The notes beneath the pieces were generated by a model that saw only the letters and a list, made by a program, of their open reading frames with translations, ran no database searches and was not told the origin of the DNA. Positions 35,307-43,989 of a stretch of DNA of 64,000 nucleotides are shown here, one piece after another. Position 1 is the stretch's first letter, and each line of letters starts with the position of its first letter. Source of the DNA: Mucilaginibacter aquaedulcis (lineage in GTDB: Bacteria > Bacteroidota > Bacteroidia > Sphingobacteriales > Sphingobacteriaceae); assembly GCF_030409325.1 (NCBI RefSeq), contig NZ_JAUFPR010000001.1:806001-870000 (forward strand), given 5' to 3'. Both the position numbers and the translations under genes were made by a program.

Positions 35307-35789
35307 ATGGACAGCCCGAAAACTATAAAGATAACCGACCCGAAGGTTGCACTGGCCAAGGCCGAGCATTTTTGCGCTTACCAGGAACGCTCGCAACAGG
35401 AGGTACGCGATAAGCTGTACGACTGGGGGCTTTGGCCCGATGCCGTTGAACAGATTATAAGCCAGCTTATTGAGGGCAATTTTTTAAACGAGGACCGTTT
35501 TGCCAAAGCTTATACCAAAGGTAAGTTTGCACAGAAAGCTTGGGGGAAAATTAAAATAAAGCAGGGCCTCAAGTTTAAACGGGTGCCTGATGTATTGATA
35601 AAAAAAGCCCTCCAAACCATTGATATTGACGACTATGCAGCTACTCTCAGCAAAATATTAGAGAAAAAAGCTGCTACCTTAACCGAAAAAAATACGCTAA
35701 AACGCCGTTACAAGCTGCAGCAATACGCCATGGGCCGTGGATATGAGGCCGACCTGATTGCTGATATTCTGAAAAACAGCGAGTTATAA
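35307..35789 (+). CDS. recX: Regulatory protein RecX
   Basis: The ATG at 35307 (MDSPKTIKITDPKVAL) gives 160 residues; a TTG nine bases upstream is less likely. The three-helix repeats of RecX are seen in AEHFCAYQERSQQEVRDKLYDWG, LIEGNFLNEDRFAKAYTKGK (family motif LN..RFA..F/Y) and GKIKIKQGLKFKRVP. RecX binds and limits RecA filaments. recA is not in the window. It is divergent from murF-alr and followed by two tRNA genes. Confidence 0.93.
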   Translation: MDSPKTIKITDPKVALAKAEHFCAYQERSQQEVRDKLYDWGLWPDAVEQIISQLIEGNFLNEDRFAKAYTKGKFAQKAWGKIKIKQGLKFKRVPDVLIKKALQTIDIDDYAATLSKILEKKAATLTEKNTLKRRYKLQQYAMGRGYEADLIADILKNSEL

Positions 35790-35857
35790 AAAACTTTAAA
35801 AAAAATAAACTTTACGCTTGCAGAATATGCTTTTCTGCCTATATTTGCACTCCCAAC

Positions 35858-35930
<73 letters not shown>

Positions 35931-35931
35931 C

Positions 35932-35963
35932 AAAGCCCTTCCTTCAAAAAGAAGGGCTTTATT
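35932..35963 (+). terminator. Hairpin between the two tRNA genes
   Basis: AAAGCCCTTC (35932-35941) pairs with 35951-35960 around a 9-nt loop, directly after tRNA-Gly. It may terminate or help process the upstream tRNA. Confidence 0.65.
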
Positions 35964-35981
35964 GTTAAAAGGTCAACACCT

Positions 35982-36066
35982 GCTCAGATGGTGGAACTGG
36001 TAGACACGCAGGACTTAAAATCCTGTTCCCGTAAACGGAGTGCGGGTTCGATTCCCGCTCTGAGTA
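35982..36066 (+). tRNA. tRNA-Leu (UAA)
   Basis: This is an 85-nt class II tRNA. The acceptor stem is GCTCAGA/TCTGAGT (terminal G-U), the D arm is GTGGAACTGGTAGACAC, and the anticodon stem CAGGA/TCCTG encloses CTTAAAA (anticodon TAA). The variable arm is TTCCCGTAAACGGAGT and the T arm GCGGG-TTCGATT-CCCGC. Confidence 0.96.
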
Positions 36067-36067
36067 C

Positions 36068-36107
36068 AAACGATCGCAAGTATAAACACTTGTGATCGTT
36101 TTATTTT
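36068..36107 (+). terminator. Intrinsic terminator after the tRNA pair
   Basis: A 14-bp stem (AAACGATCGCAAGT at 36068-36081 with 36088-36101, one G-U) is followed by TTATTTTT. Confidence 0.85.
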
Positions 36108-36117
36108 TAAGCAGTTG

Positions 36118-36162
36118 CAGATGGATTCAACCTGGCCTGAGCCATTAGGCCACTCCGCCAAT
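36118..36162 (-). other. tRNA-like fragment with a perfect hairpin
   Basis: Read on the minus strand, GGCGGAGTGGCCTAATGGC then CAGGCC and AGGTTGAATCC resemble the 5' half and T arm of a tRNA. There is no complete acceptor or anticodon arm. TGGCCT and AGGCCA form a 6-bp stem with an 8-nt loop. It could be a tRNA remnant left by integration next to the tRNA genes, or chance. Confidence 0.3.
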
Positions 36163-36196
36163 TAAAATTTCGGGGGAATAGTTTTTTACATATTCG

Positions 36197-37543
36197 TCAG
36201 TTGCCAATATTTCTTTTCAATGCAAGTGGGTATTGCTTAGCAACACGAGTAAGTTTCACATAAACCGAATCTTTACGCTCATCAATTCCTTTTAAAATAA
36301 AATGCCCAGGGCTTGGCCAACTATAGCTTAGCAATAGTTTTTGACTGGTATCTGCACGGTTTCTCAGCGTTAATATTTGTTTAACCGTATCAGCCTCGTA
36401 ACCATAAAACAACCTGCCGATATTGCCATAATATTCTGTAGTACGTATTTTATTTTGTGTGTAAACCTTAAAAGGCTTTCCCACTTTAATGCTAATGGTA
36501 TTAAATTTTTCAAATACCACATTCTGCCAGCGTAATGTATCATCAGGAGCATAGGATATAACCCGGTTGTTTACCCTGAATTCATCCACATTATACAATC
36601 CTGTAAAACTTTGAATACCTACATCAAGCGGTAGCTTAAAGGTTTTTCCGGCCGCGTATAGCTTTTCGTAATGATAACCCCGGTAAAAAAGAAAAACAAA
36701 AATAAAACCTGTTTTAAGCACAATTCGCCCTGCTCTTTTCCATTGCTGCTGAATGGCAGGTGGTAAAACATAACTAATGGCTGCCTCCCGGTGCTGGATG
36801 AGCAGCCGCCAAAATTTATCTGCATCCTTTGCCAACAACAGCAGAGATAACAAGAGCAAATGAAGACTTGCCAGTTCAACCCCTGCATCATATCCTATAT
36901 TTACAAACCAGATGGGAAGCAGGATAGCAATCATCATCAGCGCGCCAAGCGTAGCGGTGCGCCTGAAAAGTATGAGTACAGTAGCCGTAAGCTCAAATAT
37001 GCCTGCAAACACCTCAAAAAATGGCGACACACCAGTAGTGAGCCAGTAAAGTTTGCCGGGCGTAAAATCGCCAAGATTGGTGTTCAGCTGACTAATTGTT
37101 GGGAATGGCATTTGAACTGGGAACACTTTGGCAATGGCAAACCATGACATCCTTAAGGCAACCTGGTATCTTACCAATATAAAGAACCAATTATAAAGCC
37201 TGCTATCGTCGGTATGGAGGTCCAGAACATTTTTATCAGAATGGATCCGTTTTTCGATCAATAGCCAAACAGTACCGGCTATGAAACAAAGCAGTACAGT
37301 AACAAACCAGCCCCCATAATTTTTCCCTTCATGATTGCTGAAGAACCAGGGATTGTTCTGACTGATCACATCAAGCCAGCGCCATGGGTAATTTACCACC
37401 GAAAAGCCCGCATCAAAATCCTGACCGTAAAAAGAAGGGACAAGCGGTATAACAGTTATGGCTGCATAAACAATAAATGTTCTTAAAAGAAGCCGGTGAT
37501 ACCATTTCCACTGTGGACCGCCAAAATCACTTAGCGTACCCAT
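36197..37543 (-). CDS. DoxX-like integral membrane protein
   Basis: The 448-residue protein has about eight hydrophobic segments. The region MSWFAIAKVFPVQMPFP followed by FFEVFAGIFELTATVLILFRRTATLGALM and LHLLLLSLLLLAKD resembles DoxX/SURF4-type membrane domains. The C-terminal 150 residues are soluble and beta-rich (GKPFKVYTQNKIRTTEYYGNIG). I cannot name a precise function. Its ATG overlaps the stop of the SOD gene (TAATG), so the two are translationally coupled. This suggests a role in oxidant handling at the membrane, which is inference. Confidence 0.65.
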   Translation of the reverse strand: MGTLSDFGGPQWKWYHRLLLRTFIVYAAITVIPLVPSFYGQDFDAGFSVVNYPWRWLDVISQNNPWFFSNHEGKNYGGWFVTVLLCFIAGTVWLLIEKRIHSDKNVLDLHTDDSRLYNWFFILVRYQVALRMSWFAIAKVFPVQMPFPTISQLNTNLGDFTPGKLYWLTTGVSPFFEVFAGIFELTATVLILFRRTATLGALMMIAILLPIWFVNIGYDAGVELASLHLLLLSLLLLAKDADKFWRLLIQHREAAISYVLPPAIQQQWKRAGRIVLKTGFIFVFLFYRGYHYEKLYAAGKTFKLPLDVGIQSFTGLYNVDEFRVNNRVISYAPDDTLRWQNVVFEKFNTISIKVGKPFKVYTQNKIRTTEYYGNIGRLFYGYEADTVKQILTLRNRADTSQKLLLSYSWPSPGHFILKGIDERKDSVYVKLTRVAKQYPLALKRNIGN

Positions 37544-38283
37544 TAGCCTAACCTTTTATTAACTTCATTCCAGTTCACTACGTTCCACCATCCGGCAACG
37601 TACTCATTACGTCTGTTTTGGTATTTGAGGTAATACGCGTGTTCCCAAACATCCAGCGCCAGTAAAGGAGTGCCTTTTACAGCCGCATTATCAAACAGTG
37701 GGTTATCCTGATTAACTGTGGAAGTAATGGTCAACTTACCGTTAGCATTAATCAGCCATACCCACCCCGAACCAAAACGTGATAGTGCGGCTTGCGTAAA
37801 CTGTTCTTTAAACTGATCAAACGTTCCAAACGCTGAGGTTAAAGCGTCTTTAATTTTCCCGCCCGGCTCTGTTGTGTTGGGAGTTAAGCTTTGCCAAAAG
37901 AAATTATGGTTCCATGCACCGCCACCATTATTGCGTGCTTTGGGTGACAGCTGCGAGGCATGGTCAAAAAATTCTTTTTCTGTGGTAAAGGTCAGCTTTT
38001 CGGCAACTATGGCCTCATTTACATTTTTGATGTAAGCGGCGTGATGCTTGGTATAATGGATCTCGTTGGTAAGTGCATCAATATGGGGTTCCAACGCCTT
38101 GTAATCAAACCCAAGCGGAACTTGTTTAAATTTTAACACATCAGCCTCAGGAACATCCTTTGCAGCTGTATAATTGTTTGCCTGGGCCTTGTGGGCACTA
38201 AACAGCAACGGGCCAGCCACAGCAATAGCTGCACCTGCCTTTAAAGCATTACCAATAAATTGCCTGCGATCATTATTTTTCAT
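37543..38283 (-). CDS. sod: Superoxide dismutase [Fe/Mn], Tat-exported
   Basis: ATG 38283 gives 246 residues; the longer frame to 38337 only adds a non-conserved tail. The N terminus MKNNDRRQFIGNALKAGAAI is a twin-arginine signal, which is unusual for SOD and implies a periplasmic folded enzyme. The Fe/Mn-SOD core follows. Metal ligands are in HYTKHHAAYIKNVN, GGGAWNHNFFW and LLALDVWEHAYYLKYQNRR. Gly-Gly-Gly-Ala replaces the usual GGH. It removes superoxide outside the cytoplasm. It is followed with a one-base overlap by the DoxX-like gene. Confidence 0.92.
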   Translation of the reverse strand: MKNNDRRQFIGNALKAGAAIAVAGPLLFSAHKAQANNYTAAKDVPEADVLKFKQVPLGFDYKALEPHIDALTNEIHYTKHHAAYIKNVNEAIVAEKLTFTTEKEFFDHASQLSPKARNNGGGAWNHNFFWQSLTPNTTEPGGKIKDALTSAFGTFDQFKEQFTQAALSRFGSGWVWLINANGKLTITSTVNQDNPLFDNAAVKGTPLLALDVWEHAYYLKYQNRRNEYVAGWWNVVNWNEVNKRLG

Positions 38284-38322
38284 AGTAGTATTGATTTTAA
38301 TTATCTGATAAAACATTAAATA

Positions 38323-38355
38323 AAGCTGCCCGACCAAAACCAGGGCAGCTTCCTG
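38323..38355 (-). terminator. Intrinsic terminator between DUF4397 and SOD genes
   Basis: AAGCTGCCC (38351-38343 on the minus strand) pairs with GGGCAGCTT (38331-38323), and TTTATTT follows in the minus direction. It separates the TonB receptor/DUF4397 pair from sod. Confidence 0.75.
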
Positions 38356-38383
38356 AGCATACTAATTAAGCCACCTGTTTTTA

Positions 38384-39214
38384 TTAGTTATGAGTTAATA
38401 CCGTTGCGCCAATAGCTGCATTGCCTGGTGTACCATTAATGTAAATGGTATATATTTTACCCGCAGTTAAGGTTACCTGAGTGAGCTTATTATCAAGTAT
38501 GGATACGGCTGTTTGATCGGTTGTTTGGTTTACTGAAAAATCAACTACACCTGCATCAACTGAAACAAACGGACCTATTGACCACATATTTAATCCAGTA
38601 CCTGATAAAACAGAACCACCAGCCCTGCCATACACCGTATTGGTGAACAGGGCTGTTTGTCCCTTTATACCAAAATCAACCGCGGGTGCACCAGGTGCCA
38701 GGTTTACAAACCTTACTTTAGCCTTTCCTTGCGCGGGCGCAGCAAGATCATCATAGAAAAGGATCAATGAGTCTGCGGTTGCTTTAGTGTTTTTCACCGC
38801 GAATACGGTATGATAATAGTTGGCTATGGGGCCATTTGGGCCGCCTGAAGATGAAAACGTAGCGCTGTTACCAAACTGGCGCGATGCTTTGTAAGAAGTA
38901 TTTGTGCCTTCCGTAAAATTGATTTGCACGTCGCCAAATTGTGTATCCAGGTAATCGGTTTTGGTATTAATGGCTACAGCCGCCTTGGTTACCTGTGTGG
39001 TATACGTCCAGAATTGGATACCTGCGTTTACCGGCCTTGCATTTACAAAACTAATATGTGCGGCAAGCGCAGGCCTGTCGGCATTGTTAATATTCAGATA
39101 ATCCGTCTTTTTGCAGGAAGCAGTAAAGAACAAGATTGCCGCGAATAGTAAGGGTAATTGATGCGGTGCCTGTTTAAACAAAGGTTTATATATTTTATAT
39201 TGATGATTATTCAT
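38384..39214 (-). CDS. DUF4397 domain lipoprotein
   Basis: ATG 39214 (MNNHQYKIYK) gives 276 residues; the longer frame to 39289 runs into the receptor gene. The lipobox is LFFTASC with Cys34. Two beta-rich DUF4397 repeats follow (ISFVNARPVNAGIQFW and VRFVNLAPGAPAVDFGIKG), ending GKIYTIYINGTPG. The family is of unknown function and occurs on bacterial surfaces. It lies 10 nt after the TonB receptor gene, so the two are probably an outer-membrane receptor/lipoprotein pair. Confidence 0.87.
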   Translation of the reverse strand: MNNHQYKIYKPLFKQAPHQLPLLFAAILFFTASCKKTDYLNINNADRPALAAHISFVNARPVNAGIQFWTYTTQVTKAAVAINTKTDYLDTQFGDVQINFTEGTNTSYKASRQFGNSATFSSSGGPNGPIANYYHTVFAVKNTKATADSLILFYDDLAAPAQGKAKVRFVNLAPGAPAVDFGIKGQTALFTNTVYGRAGGSVLSGTGLNMWSIGPFVSVDAGVVDFSVNQTTDQTAVSILDNKLTQVTLTAGKIYTIYINGTPGNAAIGATVLTHN

Positions 39215-39224
39215 GATATTGAGC

Positions 39225-41990
39225 TTATAAATGAGCAGATAGTTTAATAAAGGGTTGTATACCCGCGCTGCCGTTCTGTATGCCCACAACAGTTGGGTTA
39301 CGCAGGCCGGCGATAGATTGATCGGTATAGTCGCCCAGGATATTGAATACGTTATTTACCCCAGCGGTAGCCTGAATTTTAGTTGTGAACTTGTAACCAA
39401 TTGATAGATCAGTTACCCAAATAGGTTTCAGGTTTTGGTAAAAGTAAACCGGGTTAAGCGGATCAGCGGCACTGAGCAGTGATGCTGTGGTTACCTTGCC
39501 AAAGTAAACGGTGCGCAGTAAAAACGTAAATTTATCCAGGCTGTAAATACCCTGCAGATTAATCTTTTGTGCCGGGATATTGGTTGTAACCCTGGCCCGT
39601 TCCCCTGGGCTCAATATCACATTTTTATAAGCTTCCAATCCTTTTGGAGTATTTACTTTGGTCACTTCGTTTTTGGAAAAGTTCCCCCCAAATAAAAAGT
39701 TGATATTACCTTTATTCAGCAACACATTATAGCTGCCGGTAAATTCCACGCCCTTGGTACGGGTACTAAACTCATTGTAAAAGAAATTGGCCTGGGCAGC
39801 ACCCGTTTGCTGAAAAAGCGTTTTAACATCGGCAGGGAGATTGGCGTCACTTGACGTAAAATTGCCTGTATTGCCAACCCTGTTATCAATGTTGATCAGG
39901 TAAGCATCTACCGTTAATTCAATATTACTGCCGGGTGCCGAGGTTAGGCCCAGCGCGTATCCTTTTGATTTTTCGGGTGATAGTTTAGGGATACCTAAGG
40001 CCCTCGCTGCCGCGCTTTGATTAGATGCGGTCAAAATATCAACACCCCTGCCTTGCTGAAAAGTTGTAGAAACAGATGTATAATACGATTGTGCTAAATC
40101 CGGCGCACGGAAACCCGTATTGGCTGATCCGCGAATATTCAGCCACCGGGCAAAACTATAGCGGGTGGCAGCTTTCCAGGTAAACACGTTGCCGAAATCA
40201 GAAAAATACTCCGCGCGACCAGCACCGGATACCAACCAGGCTTTGGTTACGTTAAGTTCCACATCAGCATAGCCAGCGGTTACAGACCGGCTTACATTCA
40301 CCGCATTTTCGGGCCGGAAGCCCAGATGAATCTGCGAACCGGCGGCAAGTCCATTCAAAGATGTTACGCCTGCGCTTGATAAATAGGGTATACCTCCTAA
40401 GGTAGTGTCCACATCAACAATAGTGCGTTGATCTGCTTTGGAGTAAGAACCTTCCTCGCCGGCGATGATCTGAAAACTTTCTATCCGGTGCTGCGCACCG
40501 AAGGCTACGTTCAAGCCTTTTAGTATCTTGTCAAAATAGCGGTTAAAGTCGAGCCCGGTGGTGTTTTGCCCTGCGTTGTACCTGCCCGCATCAAAACTGG
40601 TAGGACTCTTCAATCCAAGACTGGCATTTAAGGAATTATCTACCCGGTTGGTAAAACTATTCTTTCCGTATACGTTTGACAGATCGACATTCCAATCACC
40701 AACCTTACCTTTTATACCCACAGCTATAGAACCATCTACAATGTTGTTTTCCATGGCCGGTAAAAAGCCATCGGGGTAAATGAAATTATTATTCCTTGAT
40801 GTCCACCCGGGTAAACGATAAACCGCCGTAAACTGCGAGTTGCGGCTGCTGATGCCACCAAACGCATATATATCTGTGGTTTTGTTTAACGGAAGGGCAG
40901 CATTAAAGGATAACAAAGCATCCTGGCCAGGATTAGAACCACTTGCACGCTGGTCAAAAAAATGACGATCGATGCCACGGCTTTTTAAAATAGCGTCATC
41001 AATTTCTTTGGTGTAAATGGCATCATAGCCACGGGTGTTGGCTCCGCCACCATAAATGGGGCCGTTATACAAGCCGGCATCAGCCTTGCCTGCAGGCAGT
41101 GAAATTGCCTGTGTCGCATATTCCGCAGTGGCATTGATATAGCCACCGGTGTTCCCTAAACCTACGCCGTAATTCACGCTGGTACGGGTTGTTGCTCCAT
41201 CACCGCGCCTGCGGGTGCTTCCAGAGGTGGTAACGGCCAGGTCATCTGTTTTTTTCTTCAAAACGATGTTGATCACCCCGGCTATAGCATCAGAACCATA
41301 TTGAGCGGCTGCACCATCACGTAAAATCTCGATCCTGTCAATAGCTCCGGAAGGGATAGAGTTAAGATCATACCCGGTAGATCCGTTACCGAGGCCGCCA
41401 TAATTAACGTTGGCGCTTTTGTGTCTGCGTTTACCATTTACAAGTACCAAAACCTGGTCTGGACCTAATCCGCGAAGCTGAGCCAGGCTTAATGCCGAAC
41501 CTGCGTCACCGGCGTTGCTTCCATTAACGGAGTGGAATGATGGTGAGATATATTGCAGCAGCTGGGTTACGCTTACCTGCGGGGCCGATTCCAGTAAAGG
41601 TTTAATATCAATAACATCAACAGCCGAGGCAGAATTGAGCTTGGTACGGTTAGCATTTCTTGAACCAACTATCTGCACTTCGTTAAGCGCGTTGCCTGCG
41701 GGTTTAAGTGCTATTTTAAATTCTTTTAAGCCATCAATTTCCACTTCCTGATTTTCATATCCTAAAAAGGAAAACACCAGATATTTGCCATTACGTACTA
41801 CAATGCTGAAAGTTCCGTCGGCTTTAGTTACCGCACCTTCATTGAGGCCTTTGATCCGGATAGATACGCCCGGTAAAGGGACCTTGTCATCGGCACCGAT
41901 CACGATTCCTGTAACCGTTCGTTTTTGCGCGAATATATTTTGCCCGTATGCCAGGCTGAAAAATATCAGCAGGAGTATAATTTTCTTCAT
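39225..41990 (-). CDS. TonB-dependent outer-membrane receptor
   Basis: The 921 residues begin with a signal peptide (IILLLIFFSLAYGQNIFAQ). A carboxypeptidase-regulatory-like domain follows at about 24-105 (RTVTGIVIGADDKVPLPGVSIRIKG). The plug domain is about 120-245 (QLRGLGPDQVLVLVNGKRRH, IEILRDGAAAQYGSDAIAGVINIVLKK). The 22-strand barrel ends in HL rather than the more usual aromatic residue. It is not a SusC with a SusD partner; the DUF4397 lipoprotein is the only companion. The ligand is unknown. The upstream di-haem peroxidase and redox genes run in the same direction. Confidence 0.93.
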   Translation of the reverse strand: MKKIILLLIFFSLAYGQNIFAQKRTVTGIVIGADDKVPLPGVSIRIKGLNEGAVTKADGTFSIVVRNGKYLVFSFLGYENQEVEIDGLKEFKIALKPAGNALNEVQIVGSRNANRTKLNSASAVDVIDIKPLLESAPQVSVTQLLQYISPSFHSVNGSNAGDAGSALSLAQLRGLGPDQVLVLVNGKRRHKSANVNYGGLGNGSTGYDLNSIPSGAIDRIEILRDGAAAQYGSDAIAGVINIVLKKKTDDLAVTTSGSTRRRGDGATTRTSVNYGVGLGNTGGYINATAEYATQAISLPAGKADAGLYNGPIYGGGANTRGYDAIYTKEIDDAILKSRGIDRHFFDQRASGSNPGQDALLSFNAALPLNKTTDIYAFGGISSRNSQFTAVYRLPGWTSRNNNFIYPDGFLPAMENNIVDGSIAVGIKGKVGDWNVDLSNVYGKNSFTNRVDNSLNASLGLKSPTSFDAGRYNAGQNTTGLDFNRYFDKILKGLNVAFGAQHRIESFQIIAGEEGSYSKADQRTIVDVDTTLGGIPYLSSAGVTSLNGLAAGSQIHLGFRPENAVNVSRSVTAGYADVELNVTKAWLVSGAGRAEYFSDFGNVFTWKAATRYSFARWLNIRGSANTGFRAPDLAQSYYTSVSTTFQQGRGVDILTASNQSAAARALGIPKLSPEKSKGYALGLTSAPGSNIELTVDAYLINIDNRVGNTGNFTSSDANLPADVKTLFQQTGAAQANFFYNEFSTRTKGVEFTGSYNVLLNKGNINFLFGGNFSKNEVTKVNTPKGLEAYKNVILSPGERARVTTNIPAQKINLQGIYSLDKFTFLLRTVYFGKVTTASLLSAADPLNPVYFYQNLKPIWVTDLSIGYKFTTKIQATAGVNNVFNILGDYTDQSIAGLRNPTVVGIQNGSAGIQPFIKLSAHL

Positions 41991-42097
41991 TTTACAATAG
42001 TTTTAGACAAAGCAGCGGCTACAGCAGGTTACAGATCCTGCTTTACGTACTATGCGCCTGTCTTTTGATTAATTAATTATTTAATAGGGGATTATTT

Positions 42098-43060
42098 TTA
42101 GTTCGAGGTGAGTTTTTGCTTAAAACGATCGTCGGTAAGTGCTTTCAAAAATTCAACAATATCATCCACTTCGCCCTCATTCAAATTCAGCGGTTTATCC
42201 AGCGACAGGTCGCGGTTGATACCATCCTTCACAACCAGCGAGGGATTGTTATAATATTCTACCACGCTTTTCAGGGTTTTAAACTTCCCATTATGCATAT
42301 AAGGAGCTGTTACCGCCACATTGCGCAGGCTTGGTATCTTAAATTCGCCCTCATCTGCCTTATTTTGGGTGATCACAGACCGACCAGCATCATTCAAATC
42401 TTTTCCATTATACAAACCAATGCTCTTAAACCTATCGGCAGTAAAATCTTCACCCGAATGGCAATTGTTACAGTTAGCCTTACCAATGAACAAGAGCCTG
42501 CCGCGTGCTGCCGAAGCAGATAAAGCATTGTCATCGCCATTAATGTAGCGGTCATAGGAACTGTTTGAAGTTTCAAGTGTACGCTCAAATGAGGCTATGG
42601 CCTTCAACAAATTATCTTTGGTGGGTGTTGATTTAAATATTTTTTGAAAAGCATCAGCGTAGTATTTATTGTCGTTTAGTTTTTTTACGGCATCCTCAAT
42701 GGGCAGTCCCATTTCTGTAGCCGAAGTTATGGGGCCAAGCGCCTGCTCTTCGAGTGATGAGGCACGGCCATCCCAAAACAGGTGCGGGCGACCGGATAGA
42801 TTGGTAAGCCCCGGAGAATTACGGGGTGTAAGGTTACCTTTTATACCTATACTTGAAACAGAGGTATCGGCAAAGGCAAATTCCGGTTTATGGCATGAAG
42901 AACAGCTAATGGTATTATCCGCAGATAGAATGGGGTCGAAAAACAGCTTCTCGCCCAGTTGCTCCTTAGTTTGTACATCATCCTTAGTACCAACAAAACT
43001 CATGAGCCCTATCAATATACTAATACCTGTAATAGTTAGCGGTAAAAATCCCTTTTTCAT
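42098..43060 (-). CDS. Di-haem cytochrome c peroxidase (CcpA/MauG family)
   Basis: I start at ATG 43060 (MKKGFLPLTITGISILIGL, 320 residues); ATG 43072 adds four residues. An N-terminal signal or anchor precedes two c-type haem sites: CSSCHKPEFAFAD (high-potential side in the family) and CNNCHSGEDFTAD. ASFERTLET, PSLRNVAVTAPYMHNGKF and LVEYYN-like (VVEYYNNPS) are family motifs. It reduces H2O2 in the periplasm with electrons from cytochromes. It lies between the secreted YceI gene and the TonB receptor. Confidence 0.92.
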   Translation of the reverse strand: MKKGFLPLTITGISILIGLMSFVGTKDDVQTKEQLGEKLFFDPILSADNTISCSSCHKPEFAFADTSVSSIGIKGNLTPRNSPGLTNLSGRPHLFWDGRASSLEEQALGPITSATEMGLPIEDAVKKLNDNKYYADAFQKIFKSTPTKDNLLKAIASFERTLETSNSSYDRYINGDDNALSASAARGRLLFIGKANCNNCHSGEDFTADRFKSIGLYNGKDLNDAGRSVITQNKADEGEFKIPSLRNVAVTAPYMHNGKFKTLKSVVEYYNNPSLVVKDGINRDLSLDKPLNLNEGEVDDIVEFLKALTDDRFKQKLTSN

Positions 43061-43179
43061 ATCATCATGCATTTTTATTCCTGTAACAGGCCGAACCATT
43101 GGCCGGGATACCCAATATACCCCGGCTTCCTGATTCGTTTCCAAACATTACAAGCGTGTTATAATGCGGTTTATTGGTC

Positions 43180-43215
43180 AAAACAATGGCCCTCCGCCTT
43201 TGAGGGCGGTTTATT
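43180..43215 (-). terminator. Hairpin between the secreted YceI and the peroxidase genes
   Basis: CCGCC-CTCAAA-GGCGG on the minus strand (with an alternative GCCCTC/GAGGGC pairing) lies about 40-65 nt after the YceI stop. A T-rich stretch (ATTGTTTT) follows within a few bases. Confidence 0.5.
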
Positions 43216-43247
43216 TAGTTATCAAATCTTAATTTTTTACCTAAGCG

Positions 43248-43916
43248 TTATTGAGCTGCCGCGTTCAGGTTAACGTTCAAATCAAAGTCGTCATAGATCA
43301 CTTTATCGCCCAGGTTTTCAAAAAAGTTTTTTGAGCGAAACTTGATATCGTATTTAGTACGGTCAATAGTGATTTTTGCAGCAGCAGTTAACTTATTGCC
43401 ATTAACTGTTACCGTGGCCGGAAAAGTCACTTCGTTGGTGATCCCCTTTATGGTAAGCTTACCTTTAACATTATATTGATTGCCCGATGTTTTTGTTGCC
43501 GATGAGATTACAAAATTAGCCTTAGGGAATTTTTCAGCATTGAAGAAGGTTTCGCTTTTTAAGGTACTTACCAGTTTATCATTCTGAGCCTGGTCGGTAA
43601 GGTCGGCATCGGTAATGGTATTTAGGTCAATATCAAAGCTGCCGCCTTTAAGCGCATTATTTTCCAGATTAAGGTTACCGTTGCTCACTTTTACCTCGCC
43701 GTTATGATCGCCTGTTGCTTTTTTGGCGGCCCAGGTAAGTTTGCTGTTTTCATTATCAACCTTAAAGGTTGATGCTTTTACTTTTTTTACCGGTACAGTG
43801 GTTTTAATGGTTTCGCCCCGGCCTTTGGTTAGTTTAACACTTTTAATAACTGATGGTGTAAACGCGGTTAACGATACGAATGCTGTTAATAATACAGCGC
43901 CTGATAATTTTGTCAT
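43248..43916 (-). CDS. YceI family protein, exported form
   Basis: The 222 residues start with a signal peptide (LSGAVLLTAFVSLTAF). The YceI barrel then follows from about residue 50: FKVDNENSKLTWAAKKATGDHNGEVKVSNG, SETFFNAEKFPKANFVIS, GKLTIKGITNEVTFPATV and IDRTKYDIKFRSKNFFE. It should bind a lipid or quinone-like ligand in the periplasm. It sits between the TlpA-like genes and the di-haem peroxidase, consistent with a redox or stress role. A paralogue without a signal peptide is at 13.96 kb. Confidence 0.9.
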   Translation of the reverse strand: MTKLSGAVLLTAFVSLTAFTPSVIKSVKLTKGRGETIKTTVPVKKVKASTFKVDNENSKLTWAAKKATGDHNGEVKVSNGNLNLENNALKGGSFDIDLNTITDADLTDQAQNDKLVSTLKSETFFNAEKFPKANFVISSATKTSGNQYNVKGKLTIKGITNEVTFPATVTVNGNKLTAAAKITIDRTKYDIKFRSKNFFENLGDKVIYDDFDLNVNLNAAAQ

Positions 43917-43945
43917 AACGGTGGTTGTGTGTGTTTTTTAGTGAA

Positions 43946-43975
43946 CCCGGTAAAGCTTTTACTCCTTACCGGGAT
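43946..43975 (-). terminator. Hairpin after the first TlpA-like gene
   Basis: CCCGGTAA (43946-43953) pairs with TTACCGGG (43966-43973) in the 73-nt gap between the TlpA-like and YceI genes. There is no long T tract in the minus direction, so read-through is possible. Confidence 0.5.
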
Positions 43976-43989
43976 TAGTTTAGTTTATT

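Noticed and set aside
39225..41990. Polysaccharide utilisation locus around the TonB receptor
   Set aside because: There is no SusD partner, sugar hydrolase or sensor nearby; the neighbours are redox genes and a DUF4397 lipoprotein.
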